A stretch of DNA of 64,000 nt, from the NCBI GenBank assembly GCA_020342235.1, contig CP073217.1:744001-808000 (forward strand), in the 5' to 3' direction. The number at the start of each line of letters is the position of its first letter. The first letter of the stretch is position 1. The translations under genes were made by a program, and so were the position numbers. Under the pieces are notes generated by a model. It saw only the letters and a list, made by a program, of their open reading frames with translations, ran no database searches and was not told the origin of the DNA. Source of the DNA: Saccharomycopsis phalli. Lineage: Eukaryota > Ascomycota > Saccharomycetes > Ascoideales > Saccharomycopsidaceae. Shown here piece by piece: positions 1 through 10,770 of this stretch.

Positions 1-374
1 AAGTCTGGCTATTGAAAGTCTGGCTATTGTATTAAAGATGTAGTTTTATAAGAAAGGAAGCAACTGGATAAAGACGAGGGTATTGTTAGAATATGAGGCA
101 TTGATAAACGAGTACATTGATAAACGAGTACATTGATAAAAGAGTAAACCATTATTACACCCATAGACTTTCATTACACCCGTCACTTCCCTTTGCTACA
201 TACTCTAAAAAATCCATATTCCCATCCTATTAACCTTAACTAACCCATTAATTGGCCACCATACCCTCCAACACCTGTTTGCAGGTAAATACCACAATTC
301 TATACCCTATACGCCTCTCAATACCTTCCTCCACACCTCTCAATACCTTCCTCCACGCCTCCCAATACCTTCAT
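1..374. other. Intergenic, AT-rich, with 16-bp tandem repeat
   Basis: No gene is visible. Near position 97-150 a 16-bp unit (acattgataaacgagt) occurs about three times, the last copy with one change. The first 30 bases also contain a short direct repeat of agtctggctattg. The rest is simple AT-rich sequence with short T/C-rich runs towards the end of the neighbouring minus-strand gene. Confidence 0.6.
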
Positions 375-2171
375 CTACGCCTCTCGAAACAACACCTTCC
401 TCTTCAGCTCACCACCAGCCTTGAGCAGCTTGGCATGCCACACAAACTGCCGCAATTTCTCCCTCTCTTGCGCCGAACTGCACCCACTGGCCAACAGCCG
501 TTCGTCGTGAAGCCCCACTAACAGAGACTCGTCCTTTTCATCATGGTCGGGATACTCGTCTGCCAAGTACCGTGACGATCGGCCCAAGCTTCCAGCCAAC
601 GTCTGTCGTGAAAGCTCGTTGAGAAACCGCGAAAGCTCGCTTGCAATGTGCGTGGCACTGTGCTCTGGCTGGCGGCTCGATTCCGCTAGCCAGCTCTCCA
701 TGGTGAGCTGGAGCGCACGTGCCGGAGCCATGGTGCCCACGTGCAAGTCAAACGACACGGTGCTGTAGCCCTCAGGAACCTCCATGAACAAGCTGCGGAG
801 ATCCGGCACGGTTTCACGGCGGCGGAGCTGTGGGGACCGCGTGATGAACCGGAACAACTCGTCGATAATGCAGAGCATCTCGCGCTGGCGGATGTTCCGC
901 TCTCGAGGAAGAAGCTCCGGCTCATAGTCGCTCAGTTGCGGCACGCGCAGCTGCCAAAACTCGTGGAGACGGCTTGCGACGAGCGAAATCGTGCGGTTAT
1001 CCACGCCACGGTGAAGTGCCACTTGCTGAACAAGCGACTCGAGCCGGGTGAGAATGGTCTCAATTTCCTGGTTGGATTCCCAGTGGCTTATTTCGCGTCG
1101 GTATGGGGCAAGTTCCGCGTTTTCTGGCAGTAGCACCGGGTCATTTGCCATGCGGAATGCCTCTCGGCTCAAATCGTCGGGGCTTGATTCTTCCTGGCTT
1201 GATTCTTCCTGACTTAATTCGCCCTGACTCAATTCGCCCTGACTCAATTCGCCCTGACTCAATTCATGCCGACCCTCTCCCAGGTTACTTCTCCGGAAAT
1301 TCGGCGAAGACAGACCCATTGGCGGAGGAGAATGGATACGCGAATGAGGCCGGGAATGTGACCGCAGCCTCACCACCAGACTCGAGCTTTCTGCGTTGCG
1401 ACGCGTGTTTTCTAGCGTGGCTCTCGTATTTTCTAGCGTGGCTCTCGTGTTTTCTAATGTATTTCTCGTGCTTTCTAATGTGCTTCTCGTGCTGTTTGGC
1501 GGCTCCATGTCTGGCTCAGAACCCTCGTCGTCCACCGCTTGCTCATTCTGGCTGCTCCGAATATAACTGAGCGTGAAATTGTCCGCCAACGCATTGTTGT
1601 ACGTGTTAATGCTCGTCTGGTTCGTCAGCGAAGTGTCGGTATTGGCCACGCTGTTTGACCGACTTGACCGCAATATCCCATGGATCGGAGTCGTCCGCAC
1701 ATGTCCCGACGAATTATACCCTTGCTGGATCTCCACGGTTTCATCCACGTCTGTAAAGTTCACTGTACCAATATGCACAGGTGTGTGCCCAATGCTGCTG
1801 TCCGACTCGTGGCCCGGATCATCTATTCCGGACGGGGCGGGGGCCGGCTGCCGCCGGAAAATCGCCCCGCGCCGCCGCAAGGTCCCAAAGAACTCCGGAT
1901 CCAACACCTGGTCCTCAGGCACAATATGTGGACCGGGCAGCAGATTCTCCGGCAGATTATGGTGCTCGGGATCGCCTTCGCTCAGCCTTCGCTCGCTCCA
2001 ATACTCTCTGGTCTCATTGTACCACCGGCGTAACGTCGCCTGGTCCTCGTGTCCACGTGAGAGCCGTGGAAGCACCTGTCTTCGCCGACTATTGAGTATC
2101 CGGACACGTTTTGCCCGGCGCGAGGCCGTTTCGCGTGATCGTCGCTCCAATGACGCGTACAAAAGTCCCAT
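375..2171 (-). CDS. Unrecognised low-complexity, Ser/Arg/Glu-rich protein (598 aa)
   Basis: The open frame runs from a good ATG at 2171 and is long and GC-richer than the flanks, so it is probably a real gene. I do not recognise the family. The N-terminus is very basic. The middle holds two internal repeats: seven-residue units of the TLENTRA type (about 1400-1500) and five-residue units of the GELSQ type (about 1170-1265). Both are encoded by near-perfect DNA repeats of 21 and 15 bp. The C-terminal half (about residues 350-598) is of normal complexity, predicted helical, and ends in a conserved-looking basic segment containing FVWHAKLLKAGGELKRK. No signal peptide or membrane segment is evident. 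A disordered scaffold or regulatory protein is the likeliest reading, but this is inference only. Confidence 0.6.
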   Translation of the reverse strand: MGLLYASLERRSRETASRRAKRVRILNSRRRQVLPRLSRGHEDQATLRRWYNETREYWSERRLSEGDPEHHNLPENLLPGPHIVPEDQVLDPEFFGTLRRRGAIFRRQPAPAPSGIDDPGHESDSSIGHTPVHIGTVNFTDVDETVEIQQGYNSSGHVRTTPIHGILRSSRSNSVANTDTSLTNQTSINTYNNALADNFTLSYIRSSQNEQAVDDEGSEPDMEPPNSTRSTLESTRNTLENTRATLENTRATLENTRRNAESSSLVVRLRSHSRPHSRIHSPPPMGLSSPNFRRSNLGEGRHELSQGELSQGELSQGELSQEESSQEESSPDDLSREAFRMANDPVLLPENAELAPYRREISHWESNQEIETILTRLESLVQQVALHRGVDNRTISLVASRLHEFWQLRVPQLSDYEPELLPRERNIRQREMLCIIDELFRFITRSPQLRRRETVPDLRSLFMEVPEGYSTVSFDLHVGTMAPARALQLTMESWLAESSRQPEHSATHIASELSRFLNELSRQTLAGSLGRSSRYLADEYPDHDEKDESLLVGLHDERLLASGCSSAQEREKLRQFVWHAKLLKAGGELKRKVLFREA

Positions 2172-2399
2172 GAGGAATCAATGGTTGTTGGAGACTATGG
2201 AATCCCAGCCCGGACAATGGCTCGCAACCAGAAAAGATCAGGGTTCATAATACACAATGCGGACAGGGCTCATAACACAAATCACCAGTGTTCATAACGT
2301 AAATGTACCGGGCTCATAATCTAATGGCGCCAGGGCACAAACCAAACAACATCACTCGTAACCATTATTTTCTGAGCGGGCTTCAAACCCACAAGCTTG

Positions 2400-2415
2400 G
2401 GTATAATATTATACC
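2400..2415. promoter_or_regulatory. 16-bp perfect palindrome abutting the PPT2 start codon
   Basis: The sequence GGTATAATATTATACC is its own reverse complement and ends one base before the ATG at 2416. In RNA it would occupy the last 16 nt of the 5' leader, and in DNA it includes a TATA-like core. It could be a TATA region with an extremely short leader, a binding site for a dimeric factor, or chance in AT-rich DNA. Confidence 0.4.
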
Positions 2416-2808
2416 ATGCCTGTGCTTGGGTTGGGCACGGATATAACTCGGGTGCTGCGGTTTCTTGCCATTTTCGCTAGCAGAGGACTTTCCAGCCGGT
2501 TTGTTCTGCGCCTTGGCTCGAGGATTCTTCATAATTACCACGAATTGCCGGAGTTTCAGCAGTGTGTAGGTAGACATGATTCACAGGCAGCAGCTCAGTT
2601 GATTGCCGGTTCCTGGGCAGTAAAGGAGGCAGTTTTCAAGACATTGGGTGCAGAGCAGCAGCGGATGTTTGAGTTTCGTCACTGGGCGAAAATTCGGCTT
2701 GACAATGGGCGTCCTCTGGTGATTGGTCCCTGTGACGATTCGTTCTTGGTTAGTGTCAGTCATGACGGAGATATTCTTGTAGCAACAGTGTTGCGTCAAG
2801 CAGGCTAA
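2416..2808 (+). CDS. PPT2: Mitochondrial holo-[acyl-carrier-protein] synthase (phosphopantetheinyl transferase, AcpS type)
   Basis: Transfers 4'-phosphopantetheine from CoA to the mitochondrial acyl carrier protein, which activates type II fatty acid and lipoate synthesis. The 130-aa protein has the two AcpS signatures: the N-terminal GLGTDI motif with metal-binding Asp9, and WAVKEAVFKTLG at about residues 67-78 with the catalytic Lys/Glu pair (K70, E71). A later SVSHDGD segment is also typical. The length is a little short for a yeast Ppt2 but close to bacterial AcpS. The start codon is the first ATG and places GLGTD where the family expects it. No extra mitochondrial presequence is seen, as in other members. 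It is convergent with GUA1. Confidence 0.88.
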   Translation: MPVLGLGTDITRVLRFLAIFASRGLSSRFVLRLGSRILHNYHELPEFQQCVGRHDSQAAAQLIAGSWAVKEAVFKTLGAEQQRMFEFRHWAKIRLDNGRPLVIGPCDDSFLVSVSHDGDILVATVLRQAG

Positions 2809-2810
2809 TA

Positions 2811-3314
2811 TTTTGCTATTACAGGGTGGTTGCTATGTTTTAGTTTGTCACTGGTAATTCCATGCTACAATATAACAAAAGTATCAGTCTGGGAAAGCTG
2901 GTACTTTTGCATGAAAATAGTCATGGTCAATTCTACGAGTATAACGTATTACTACCATTGTCATATATGAAACACAATGGATAATAAATCATGGCCAATT
3001 CTACGAACATAACGTATTACAACCATTGCTATATATGAAACCCAATGGATAATAAATCAGCTACTTTGGCAAACCCTAGACATTACTCCTTAAACAACTA
3101 CATAATATACCACCCCATAATTCATCAACGACTTAATACCTGTAAAAATAATCTCCAACAGTGCCTTTGCAAAAACCACAGTCAAATATTCGTCAATCAC
3201 TCTCATGTTGATTGCCATTCTACCCTCTACGTGCATTACAGGATCCATCCAAATAGCCGGCTACACGATTCAATGACCTATATTGCAATATCCAGTTCCT
3301 GATATATGCATCCA
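2811..3314. repeat. Convergent intergenic region with a 68-bp tandem duplication
   Basis: Two adjacent 68-bp copies (2922-2989 and 2990-3057) differ at only a handful of positions. Each begins catgg(t/c)caattctacga and ends gataataaat. They lie between the 3' ends of PPT2 and GUA1. The rest of the region (3058-3314) is AT-rich and shows no credible gene. Confidence 0.7.
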
Positions 3315-4898
3315 CTACTCCCATTCAACAGTGGCTGGTGGCTTTGAGGTGATATCATATACTACCCGAGCCACACCATCAACCTCGTTGACAATCCGAC
3401 TAGATACCTTCTTCAAAAAGGCAGCCTCAAAGACAAACCAGTCTGCGGTCATAAAGTCAATGGTCTCAATTGCTCTTAAAGCAATAACCTGCTCGTAAAC
3501 TCGCTGGTCACCCATGACACCAACAGTCTTTACTGGCAAAAGACACGCAAACGCCTGTGAGATTTTATCGTACAACCCAAAGTTGCGAATCTCCTCAATG
3601 TAGATGCTGTCGGCCTTTCTTGCAATTTCCACCTGTTCCTTGGTGACTTCGCCGAGGATCCGAATGGCAATTCCTGGTCCTGGGAATGGATGTCTCCACA
3701 CCAACTCATGGGGAATGCCCAACAACTTGCCCAAGTGTCTGACCTCGTCCTTGAAAAGCTCCCGAAGAGGCTCAATCAACTTCAACTTCATGTCCTCCAA
3801 AAGGCCTCCGACATTGTGGTGGGTCTTGATCGTTTGCGAAGGTCCCTTGAACGAAATAGACTCAATGACATCTGGATACAACGTTCCCTGGAGAAGAAAC
3901 TCAATCTCCTCGCCCTGGTGACTTGGCTTAATCTTGGCAGCCTCTCTCTCAAATACGTGGATAAACGTGTTGCCAATAATCTTCCGCTTCTTCTCTGGAT
4001 CAGTGACACCCTTCAACTTGCTCAAGAACTCCTCAGAGGCATCAATCACAGTCAAGTCAATATTCAAGCCCTCAGTAAGGGTCTTGTGCACGTTCTCCGC
4101 CTCGTTGAGTCGCAAAACACCATTGTCCACAAGAATAGCATGGAACCGGTCTCCAATCGCCTCCGTCATCAATTTGGCTGCAACAGTAGAATCAACACCA
4201 CCAGAAACCGCACCAATGACCTCTGCAGTCGGCCCAACCAAGTTCCGGATCCGTTGAATCTCAGTGTCAATGAAATTCTCCATGGTCCAGTTGCTACTAC
4301 ACTTGCAAATGTCAATGGCAAAGTTTCGGAGCAAGAACTTCCCTTGAACAGAATGGGTCACTTCAGGATGGAACTGGAGCCCGTAAATCTCCTTCTCAAC
4401 GTGCGCAATGGCCGCAAAAGGCGAGTTTGAAGTCGTGGCAATCGTCTTGAACCCGGTTGGCAAACCAGACAACTTGTCATGATGGGACATCCATACCTTC
4501 GAGTTGTCCACGTCCTTGAAAAGAGGCGATTCGCCCACAACATTAATCACAGCAGGCCCATATTCCCGTTTCTCGCCACGAGAGACTCCCTTACCGTTGA
4601 TCCAGGCCAACTCTTGCATTCCGTAACAGATCCCCAAGATTGGAACTCCGAGATCGAAAATAGCATGGTCAACGTGTGGGGCGTCCTCAGCAAACACAGA
4701 GTATGGCCCACCAGAAAGAATGATTCCCTTGGGCTTCCATTTCAAGTCCTTGATCTTTTGAGTGCAAGGCAACATCTCAGCGTACACATTGAACTCACGG
4801 AGCCGACGCGTAATCAAATGCGAGTATTGAGATCCAAAATCCAATACCAACACGGTATCGAAGACCTGTGAAACTTCCTCGGGAACTGTAGCGACCAT
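3315..4898 (-). CDS. GUA1: GMP synthase (glutamine-hydrolysing)
   Basis: Converts XMP to GMP with ATP and glutamine in the last step of guanine nucleotide synthesis; cytosolic. The domain order is complete. A class I glutamine amidotransferase comes first ([14 protein letters not shown] near the N-terminus, nucleophile Cys in GICYGMQ at about residue 91, His/Glu in [11 protein letters not shown]). An ATP-pyrophosphatase domain with the SGGVDST P-loop follows, and then the C-terminal dimerisation domain ([15 protein letters not shown], ending [11 protein letters not shown]). I chose the ATG at 4898, giving 527 aa. It matches the family N-terminus (Met, a short linker, then [12 protein letters not shown]) and the usual length of about 525. 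An in-frame ATG 69 nt upstream would add a residue stretch not expected in the family. Confidence 0.97.
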   Translation of the reverse strand: MVATVPEEVSQVFDTVLVLDFGSQYSHLITRRLREFNVYAEMLPCTQKIKDLKWKPKGIILSGGPYSVFAEDAPHVDHAIFDLGVPILGICYGMQELAWINGKGVSRGEKREYGPAVINVVGESPLFKDVDNSKVWMSHHDKLSGLPTGFKTIATTSNSPFAAIAHVEKEIYGLQFHPEVTHSVQGKFLLRNFAIDICKCSSNWTMENFIDTEIQRIRNLVGPTAEVIGAVSGGVDSTVAAKLMTEAIGDRFHAILVDNGVLRLNEAENVHKTLTEGLNIDLTVIDASEEFLSKLKGVTDPEKKRKIIGNTFIHVFEREAAKIKPSHQGEEIEFLLQGTLYPDVIESISFKGPSQTIKTHHNVGGLLEDMKLKLIEPLRELFKDEVRHLGKLLGIPHELVWRHPFPGPGIAIRILGEVTKEQVEIARKADSIYIEEIRNFGLYDKISQAFACLLPVKTVGVMGDQRVYEQVIALRAIETIDFMTADWFVFEAAFLKKVSSRIVNEVDGVARVVYDITSKPPATVEWE

Positions 4899-5099
4899 TG
4901 GGTGTATGTCAAGTAATGACTCGATGAGCACAAAAAAATTTTTTTCTCGCCTGGAAAGAGGTGCCATATCGGCGGGTCTATCACTACTTACCCGGACAAT
5001 ACATGTCTGCGCTTTTCACCCAAGCAAATGCGGGTTGATTACCCTGTACACCACACAGGGTAACCAAATTATATTGTACCAAGTACCTGGATAGTGACC

Positions 5100-6323
5100 A
5101 TGGGCCGGCAAGAAACCATCCAAAATTTCACCACCAGGACTTCAATTTGTCTTATAGCATACTCGATATTGCTCTTCTTGGGCGTACCTTCTAGTATCTG
5201 TTTTTCTGTGTTTGTTGTTCTTACCATGGGCAACTTTTACCAAGCTGGAGTGCTTCGCAACCTCTTGGGCCGGTTTATTGCCGTGGATCTTCCATCGGAG
5301 CGCACAGAAATCGTAAATGCCATTGCCTGTTTGCGGGATTACCGATCAGACTCGGTTTCGTGGAATCTGCGGCGCATTTCCATGATGAACAGTCTTCCTT
5401 TGGAGCATCGGAAACGGGCTCGGGCAATGGGATATTTGGACAAGATTGGCAAAGTTGAGGGTGCTTTGGCCACAAATAGTCGAATTGTGGAGGATATTGC
5501 CGATTTCGGCGTGAAAAAGTACAATATAACTGCATCGGAGGAACGCATCGGGATAGGAAGCAAGTATTTCCGGGTGGTGGAGACATTGTGTCATTTCCAG
5601 CGAGACTGGGGTGAAAACATCGATGAGGTTGAGCCGATTTTGAAGTATTTTTCCCAGAGTTTGACGCGAATCCAGAAAATGGACCGGTCTGTGACTCCGC
5701 AAAACACAATTGTGGTGATTCCGGGGTCTGGGTTGGGCAGATTGGCTCACGAATGTGCATTAAAAGGATACTTTCAGGTCCATTCTGTGGAATTTTCGGT
5801 GCTAATGAGCTTATTCAATGACTTTATTTACAACCAGGAATCGCCAGATACCTATAAAGTACATCCGTATGTGCATTCGTACTCTCACCAAGTGAGTTTG
5901 GACCGGCAGTTGCGCAGTTTCACGTTGAAAAACGGGCTTGAAAAGCCAGCGAATCTATATTTGCACAGTGGGGATTTCCGCAAGTTTTCGCTTCCGAATT
6001 TGGCCAACGTTAAGAACGTGGTGGTGGCTACCGAGTTTTTTGTAGATACAGCCGAGAATGTGTTTGAGTATATGGACGCAATTACACGAGTCGTTGGAGA
6101 GAAGAACAGTTACTGGGTGAATTTGGGGCCCTTAAAGTATGGAACGGCGCCCAAGATCGAGCCTACGTTGGAAGAATGGAAGCAGCTTCGAAAAATGTAT
6201 GGTTGGGTGGATATAGAGGACGTGGATCCGATCAAAGGGGACTTGGTGGGATATTTAACCGATACAAAGGGAATGTGGCAGGGGTATTATGGTGTTGCGA
6301 GGTGGATAAGTAAACGTAGTTGA
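5100..6323 (+). CDS. Carnosine N-methyltransferase-like protein (N2227/CARNMT1 family; YNL092W homologue)
   Basis: A SAM-dependent methyltransferase of the CARNMT1 family, whose animal members methylate carnosine and whose yeast member is YNL092W. Seen in the 407-aa protein are the SAM-binding glycine motif VVIPGSGLGRLAHECALKGY at about 200-220, then the family-typical NDFIYNQ and a His-rich HPYVHSYSHQ segment, and a late YWVNLGPLKYG motif. The start is the ATG at 5100. Unusually, residues about 15-45 are strongly hydrophobic (LIAYSILLFLG through CFSVFVVLTMG), which would give an N-terminal membrane anchor that typical family members lack. The next in-frame Met, MGNFYQAG at about 5226, would remove it. 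Confidence 0.85.
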   Translation: MGRQETIQNFTTRTSICLIAYSILLFLGVPSSICFSVFVVLTMGNFYQAGVLRNLLGRFIAVDLPSERTEIVNAIACLRDYRSDSVSWNLRRISMMNSLPLEHRKRARAMGYLDKIGKVEGALATNSRIVEDIADFGVKKYNITASEERIGIGSKYFRVVETLCHFQRDWGENIDEVEPILKYFSQSLTRIQKMDRSVTPQNTIVVIPGSGLGRLAHECALKGYFQVHSVEFSVLMSLFNDFIYNQESPDTYKVHPYVHSYSHQVSLDRQLRSFTLKNGLEKPANLYLHSGDFRKFSLPNLANVKNVVVATEFFVDTAENVFEYMDAITRVVGEKNSYWVNLGPLKYGTAPKIEPTLEEWKQLRKMYGWVDIEDVDPIKGDLVGYLTDTKGMWQGYYGVARWISKRS

Positions 6324-6939
6324 ATTGGCAGAGAGCACCGTCCAAAGGCAATTGATCCAGTTTGGATCCCAAGTGCTCCGTCGGAGGATTCTGGCCATGA
6401 TTCATCGGTAATTTCCACATTTGAGATATTTCTGGCCCAGAAGCAATCGGAAAGTGTTCGTACCCGAGTGCAAGTCCTCTCTGAAATGAAAAGTGGTACA
6501 CAAGCTCGTTTTCCTGGTTATTATTAGACAACTAAATTATGAAACAACAAAAGGGGCTCTAGGAAGGTGCCCTATATGATGAGACGCGTGGCTCTAGAAC
6601 CGTTTGTCAAATCTTAAACACAAGTCAAACGTTTTCTGTGGGCAGAGTTTCCACATGGCACTTTTATAGTGACGCCGTGCTTAGTATTAGATGGCGAAAT
6701 TAATCTCCTGGGTGCTCAATATAGGTATAGACTATAAATAAATATTAATGATTACCAAACTACCATAATCACATGACTAATTATGCAATAGCTAGGTGTT
6801 AGCTGAGTCTACAATTAAAAGTGAAGATTAGAAATAGAAGGTAAATAATGGAAACAGTAGAAATAGAAGTAGTAGAAATAAAAATAATGATATATGTGTT
6901 TGTGGGCTATGTCTCTATTAGGCACATCAGGAAAATGAT

Positions 6940-7480
6940 TTTACCGTTTTAAACTAAGCACGGCGCCGCTAAATGGGGATGAAAACTTTTGATTAGATTT
7001 TAAGAAAAGTTTTATAATTATTATAGAGCCATCGGCCTCACCTGGCACCTTTCTGGAGTCCTTTTATTGTTGTAAAATTTAGTCGTCCAGCGGGCAAAAC
7101 TTAGTCGTTCAGTGAGTAAAATCATAAGTTCGTATGCCGCTTTGTCTTTAAAGAAATAAACTCGGGCCCCATTGTAAATCCTTTGCCAATCGTTTCTCGT
7201 AATCGAAATACCTCTAAATTTAGGCGTGGTAGATCATGAAATGTTGGAGAGGCATCCTCACAACTGGGATACTCGGGATTGTATTTTGGTGGTACTTGAT
7301 ACTAGACTTTTTTTAGTAAAGAAATTGACTGAGTAAGCTTGAGATTTTTTGAGCCTTCTAGGGCTTTGAAGAGTAGAAGTTTGTCCTTGTACGTGGTAAC
7401 TTTTGAGTGAATCCGTTTTATATAGGTTCTTGTAGTGAGTGAGTAATTTGGTTTTCAGTAAACTTTGCCATATATCAGTT
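6940..7480. repeat. Degraded dispersed repeat, partner of 56780-57260
   Basis: By eye, several blocks appear in the same order in the two regions. They include (g/c)gcgccgctaaa against gtgccgctaaa, attgtattttggtggtact against attgtgttttggtggtgct, gctttgaagagtagaag against gcttttgaaaggagaag, and tcttgtagtgagtgag against tcttgtagtgggctga. Identity looks like 60-70% in the blocks with gaps between. At 56776 the partner begins with an ataatattattta-type tail, so these may be remains of the 3' part of a non-LTR retroelement. Family assignment is inference. Confidence 0.4.
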
Positions 7481-10400
7481 AGTTTCTTGAGTATCTGGTT
7501 TCAAGGACCCACGTTTTTGCTTGAGCTTGGATGGCCAACTGTGAGTCTTTCATGTGTATTGACTGAGTTTGGATCATGATTTCTGCTGTGATTATCTTTG
7601 AGGAAATTTTATTGAATGATTTTTGATATGGTAATCTAATTTCAAGAGCTCTAAAGGTTTTTCAAATGGTCGTTCAAATGGTCGTTCAAATGCCCTCCCA
7701 AATGGTCTTCCAAATAGTTTCCCAAGTGACCTCTTATTTGAGAGGGCATGTGTAAGCTATTCAGATTTTGCTCCAAAAACCATTTGATTATTCTTTTTTG
7801 AAAATAGCAATACATAAAATGAATCAAGACATGACTCTTTTCAAACAAAGTCACTGGTAGAAACTTATTTTAAAAAACAGTACAAGCCAATGAATCTTAT
7901 CATTTAAATCCATTTGTTTAACAAATTCTAAAGAGAAATCCAAGACTACTGGGGAGCTGGAATTGCAACACAATGAAAACTTGAAATTTGTTTACACATG
8001 TGTTGGTTCCACGGCTTTTGGAAGAATTGCATGTATAAGCAAATTCCAAAAGCAAAAACTGGATTACAATGAGCTTGAGTGCCTCTTTCCATCTGTAGCA
8101 CAACGGAGTGAGTCCATTTCACACTGGGTCGTGAAGCGGAAACCAACCTCTTGGCTCTCTCATTGTCTTTGCCATTCATTGGTTAGTTTCTTTATACATC
8201 GGTAATGGTGTTGCCGAAGTGATGAAAATGGCAACAGACAGGTAGGCTACACTGTAGGCTTTGTTATATTTATTTTTGCCGAACATGGAATATATGTGAA
8301 TATACTTCAAATAAAGAGAGACAAGCTCACTGTAAGACGATGAAATGTTGATAGTTTTACTAATTACTCGACGCTAATTCGTGACCAATTTTCATACAAT
8401 TTTCACATACATTTACTCTAATTTTAATCACCATTTTAATCACCAATTTAATCACCATTTTGTTTTAATTTTGTTTTACTTTTAATTTAGTTTCATTTTA
8501 ATTTCAATTTAATCTCATGTTTGTTCATTTCCATTTTCGTACTTTACAATGCTCCCTTTTTGATTTCCAATTTCACACATCTATCATGCTGTCAGAACAG
8601 CCTCGGTACACACGTAAAGCTTATTTTACAAGGTTTGCAAAAGCGGCGTACAAAGTGGAGCCACAAAACTTTGCTTGGAGACGTACTGCAGAACAGCACT
8701 GATGCCTGGTATTGTCTCTGGGTATCAAGGATGCTCAGAGGGTGACAGAGGAATTAGAGGCATGGATTAAACACCAACAGACTGCAAACACAATGAAATT
8801 GCTCCACAACTAATCGGAATTAATGGACTTGTCTTGCAGGTCAGAGGGTCTCAATGTACCTGCATGCGTGTATACAGACCTGACTCAAAGCAAGAACACT
8901 AGCAAGCTCAGGTGAAGATCACAGAACTCAAACTGTAGCCGCATGAGTCGACATCTACACATGAGGATTGTGCAATAGACAGTGTTTAGTGTCTGTACCT
9001 CTAATCCCGCGGTGAACTGTACCAGACGGGTCGCTTAGGAAGAAGTAAGTTTTTAGATTCAGAGGCCACCCGCTTAGGCACAGAAATGGTAATCACGCAG
9101 GATCAAACATGGCTGTGCGTGCCAATTCCCATGGACTGCTTTGTAGCGACAGGCCCCAGCCATGATGCACAGTGGTGATCGGGACATTTATTCGTAGTTC
9201 CGTCCGAGTGTGCAGATAGAATTCCAGGTCCATACACTGGAGCTGGGTGGTGTTTTTGCGCGGATCATAAACTCCAAGAGATGTTCAATCGGACGTGTGG
9301 CTTATACCCATGTAGGCTGGAAATGCTAATTTTAATAACCACATTAGACGTAAAGTATGCTGCAAGGTATTGCTTGTTGAGCATACAGGATTGTCGCACA
9401 AAAGGTTACATTCCGGCATAAGGAGAATTTAACCACGCATTGAATGATGCAAATGAGGCACAACGACTGAGGTGCAGTCTGAGAGTATCTCGTGATGAGT
9501 AGGTCGTAATGAGTAGTAGTTGGTACTGTAGAGAGTAGGAGATTTGTGGATTGCAAGCAGGCGAAATGGGATTGTAAGATTTAGCAATTTGATTGTGTCG
9601 AATGTTTTAAGAGTGCATGTAGCGTGGCTTGTGAGATTGGCATGATTGAGACTAGAAGAGAGTGAGAGAGTGAGAGAGTGAGAGAGTGAGAGAAGAACAG
9701 AGTAGATGAGACAAGACAAGAAGATATGACAATACGACAAGACAAGATAATAACCGAAACAAGACAACAGCAAGACAAATATGGCAGGACAAGCGAGACA
9801 AACATTGAAAGACATTACAAGAGAGATGGCTCAATCAATGAGATATGCCATGTACAAGCGTGATTCCCAAGGGCGTATTGCAACATGCTGCAAACCGGTT
9901 AATCGCCCGAAAGGTTCCATCTGATTAATCCTAGGATGGAATTTTGATTGCAGCGGGAGTTTAAAGTTCTCGGATCTAAAGAGCCCAGCGTAGATCTTTT
10001 ACAATGTGTGGTACATGTCGTAACGAGTAGTGTCCTGGGTCACGAGGGTGGAGTTTAAAGGGTTATCGGGTGTCTCCATTGACTGAGCAAAGGTGTGAAT
10101 ATATAGATGTGGATTGGAATGTAGTTTCATGTAGCCATGGAAGAGGTTTGATTAATGTGTAGGAGAAGATATTGGTGTACAATGGGAAAGAGAACAAGAG
10201 AGACAAGAACAAGAGAGACAATATGGAAGTTAAGAAACAAGAGATGAAAAGCAAGAGTCAAGATAAGATAAACACAAGATAAACAAAAAACACAAGATAC
10301 AGGAATTACTAGCGGAAATACCAACAGCTTGTATAACAATATGATACGGTTGTACATACTTTTGACTATCAAAAGTCTTGAACTTACAGAGCAAAATTGA

Positions 10401-10674
10401 CGGAAAATTCCAAACAATTTACATCAAGTAATACACTATCATTACAGCCTAAAGACCCAAAGCATATTGCCATCCATCTAGCACCATGGTTAGTTACAAG
10501 ATACAACAAAAGAGACTGGCTACACAATTGTTTAGATTGATTATTAGATTTGAAACTGCCATTGGCAGATGCAACTCATGAACGTTAAATACATGTAAAC
10601 TCCAAAAGCATGGCAATGTCCACGATATACTCCAATGTTTACGCTATACTTCCACTCCCTTGATCTGATCTTGT

Positions 10675-10770
10675 ATCTCGCTTACTCTCCTTAATCTTAT
10701 CTCGCTTACTCTCCTTAATCTTATCTCGCTTACTCTCCTTAATCTTATCTCGCTTACTCTCCTTAATCTC
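10675..10770. repeat. Minisatellite, 24-bp unit x4
   Basis: Four adjacent copies of atctcgcttactctccttaatctt, nearly identical, end 7 bp before the YTM1 stop codon. They lie in the likely 3' untranslated region of YTM1, so the transcript would carry a purine-rich AAGATTAAGGAGAG-type repeat. Confidence 0.8.

Noticed and set aside
7918-8205. Overlapping 60-80 codon frames on both strands
   Set aside because: No recognisable motif, ordinary for AT-rich intergenic DNA, and neither strand has a good start context or neighbour relation.
9001-9320. 5S rRNA, tRNA or RNase P RNA in the GC-shifted tract
   Set aside because: No intact B box, no 5S core and no P4 conserved regions were found by eye, so only an open non-coding RNA suggestion was kept.
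9429-9834. Leu/Ser-rich minus-strand open frames
   Set aside because: They come from purine-rich simple repeats (gtgagaga and acaagacaag) and have no folded-protein composition.
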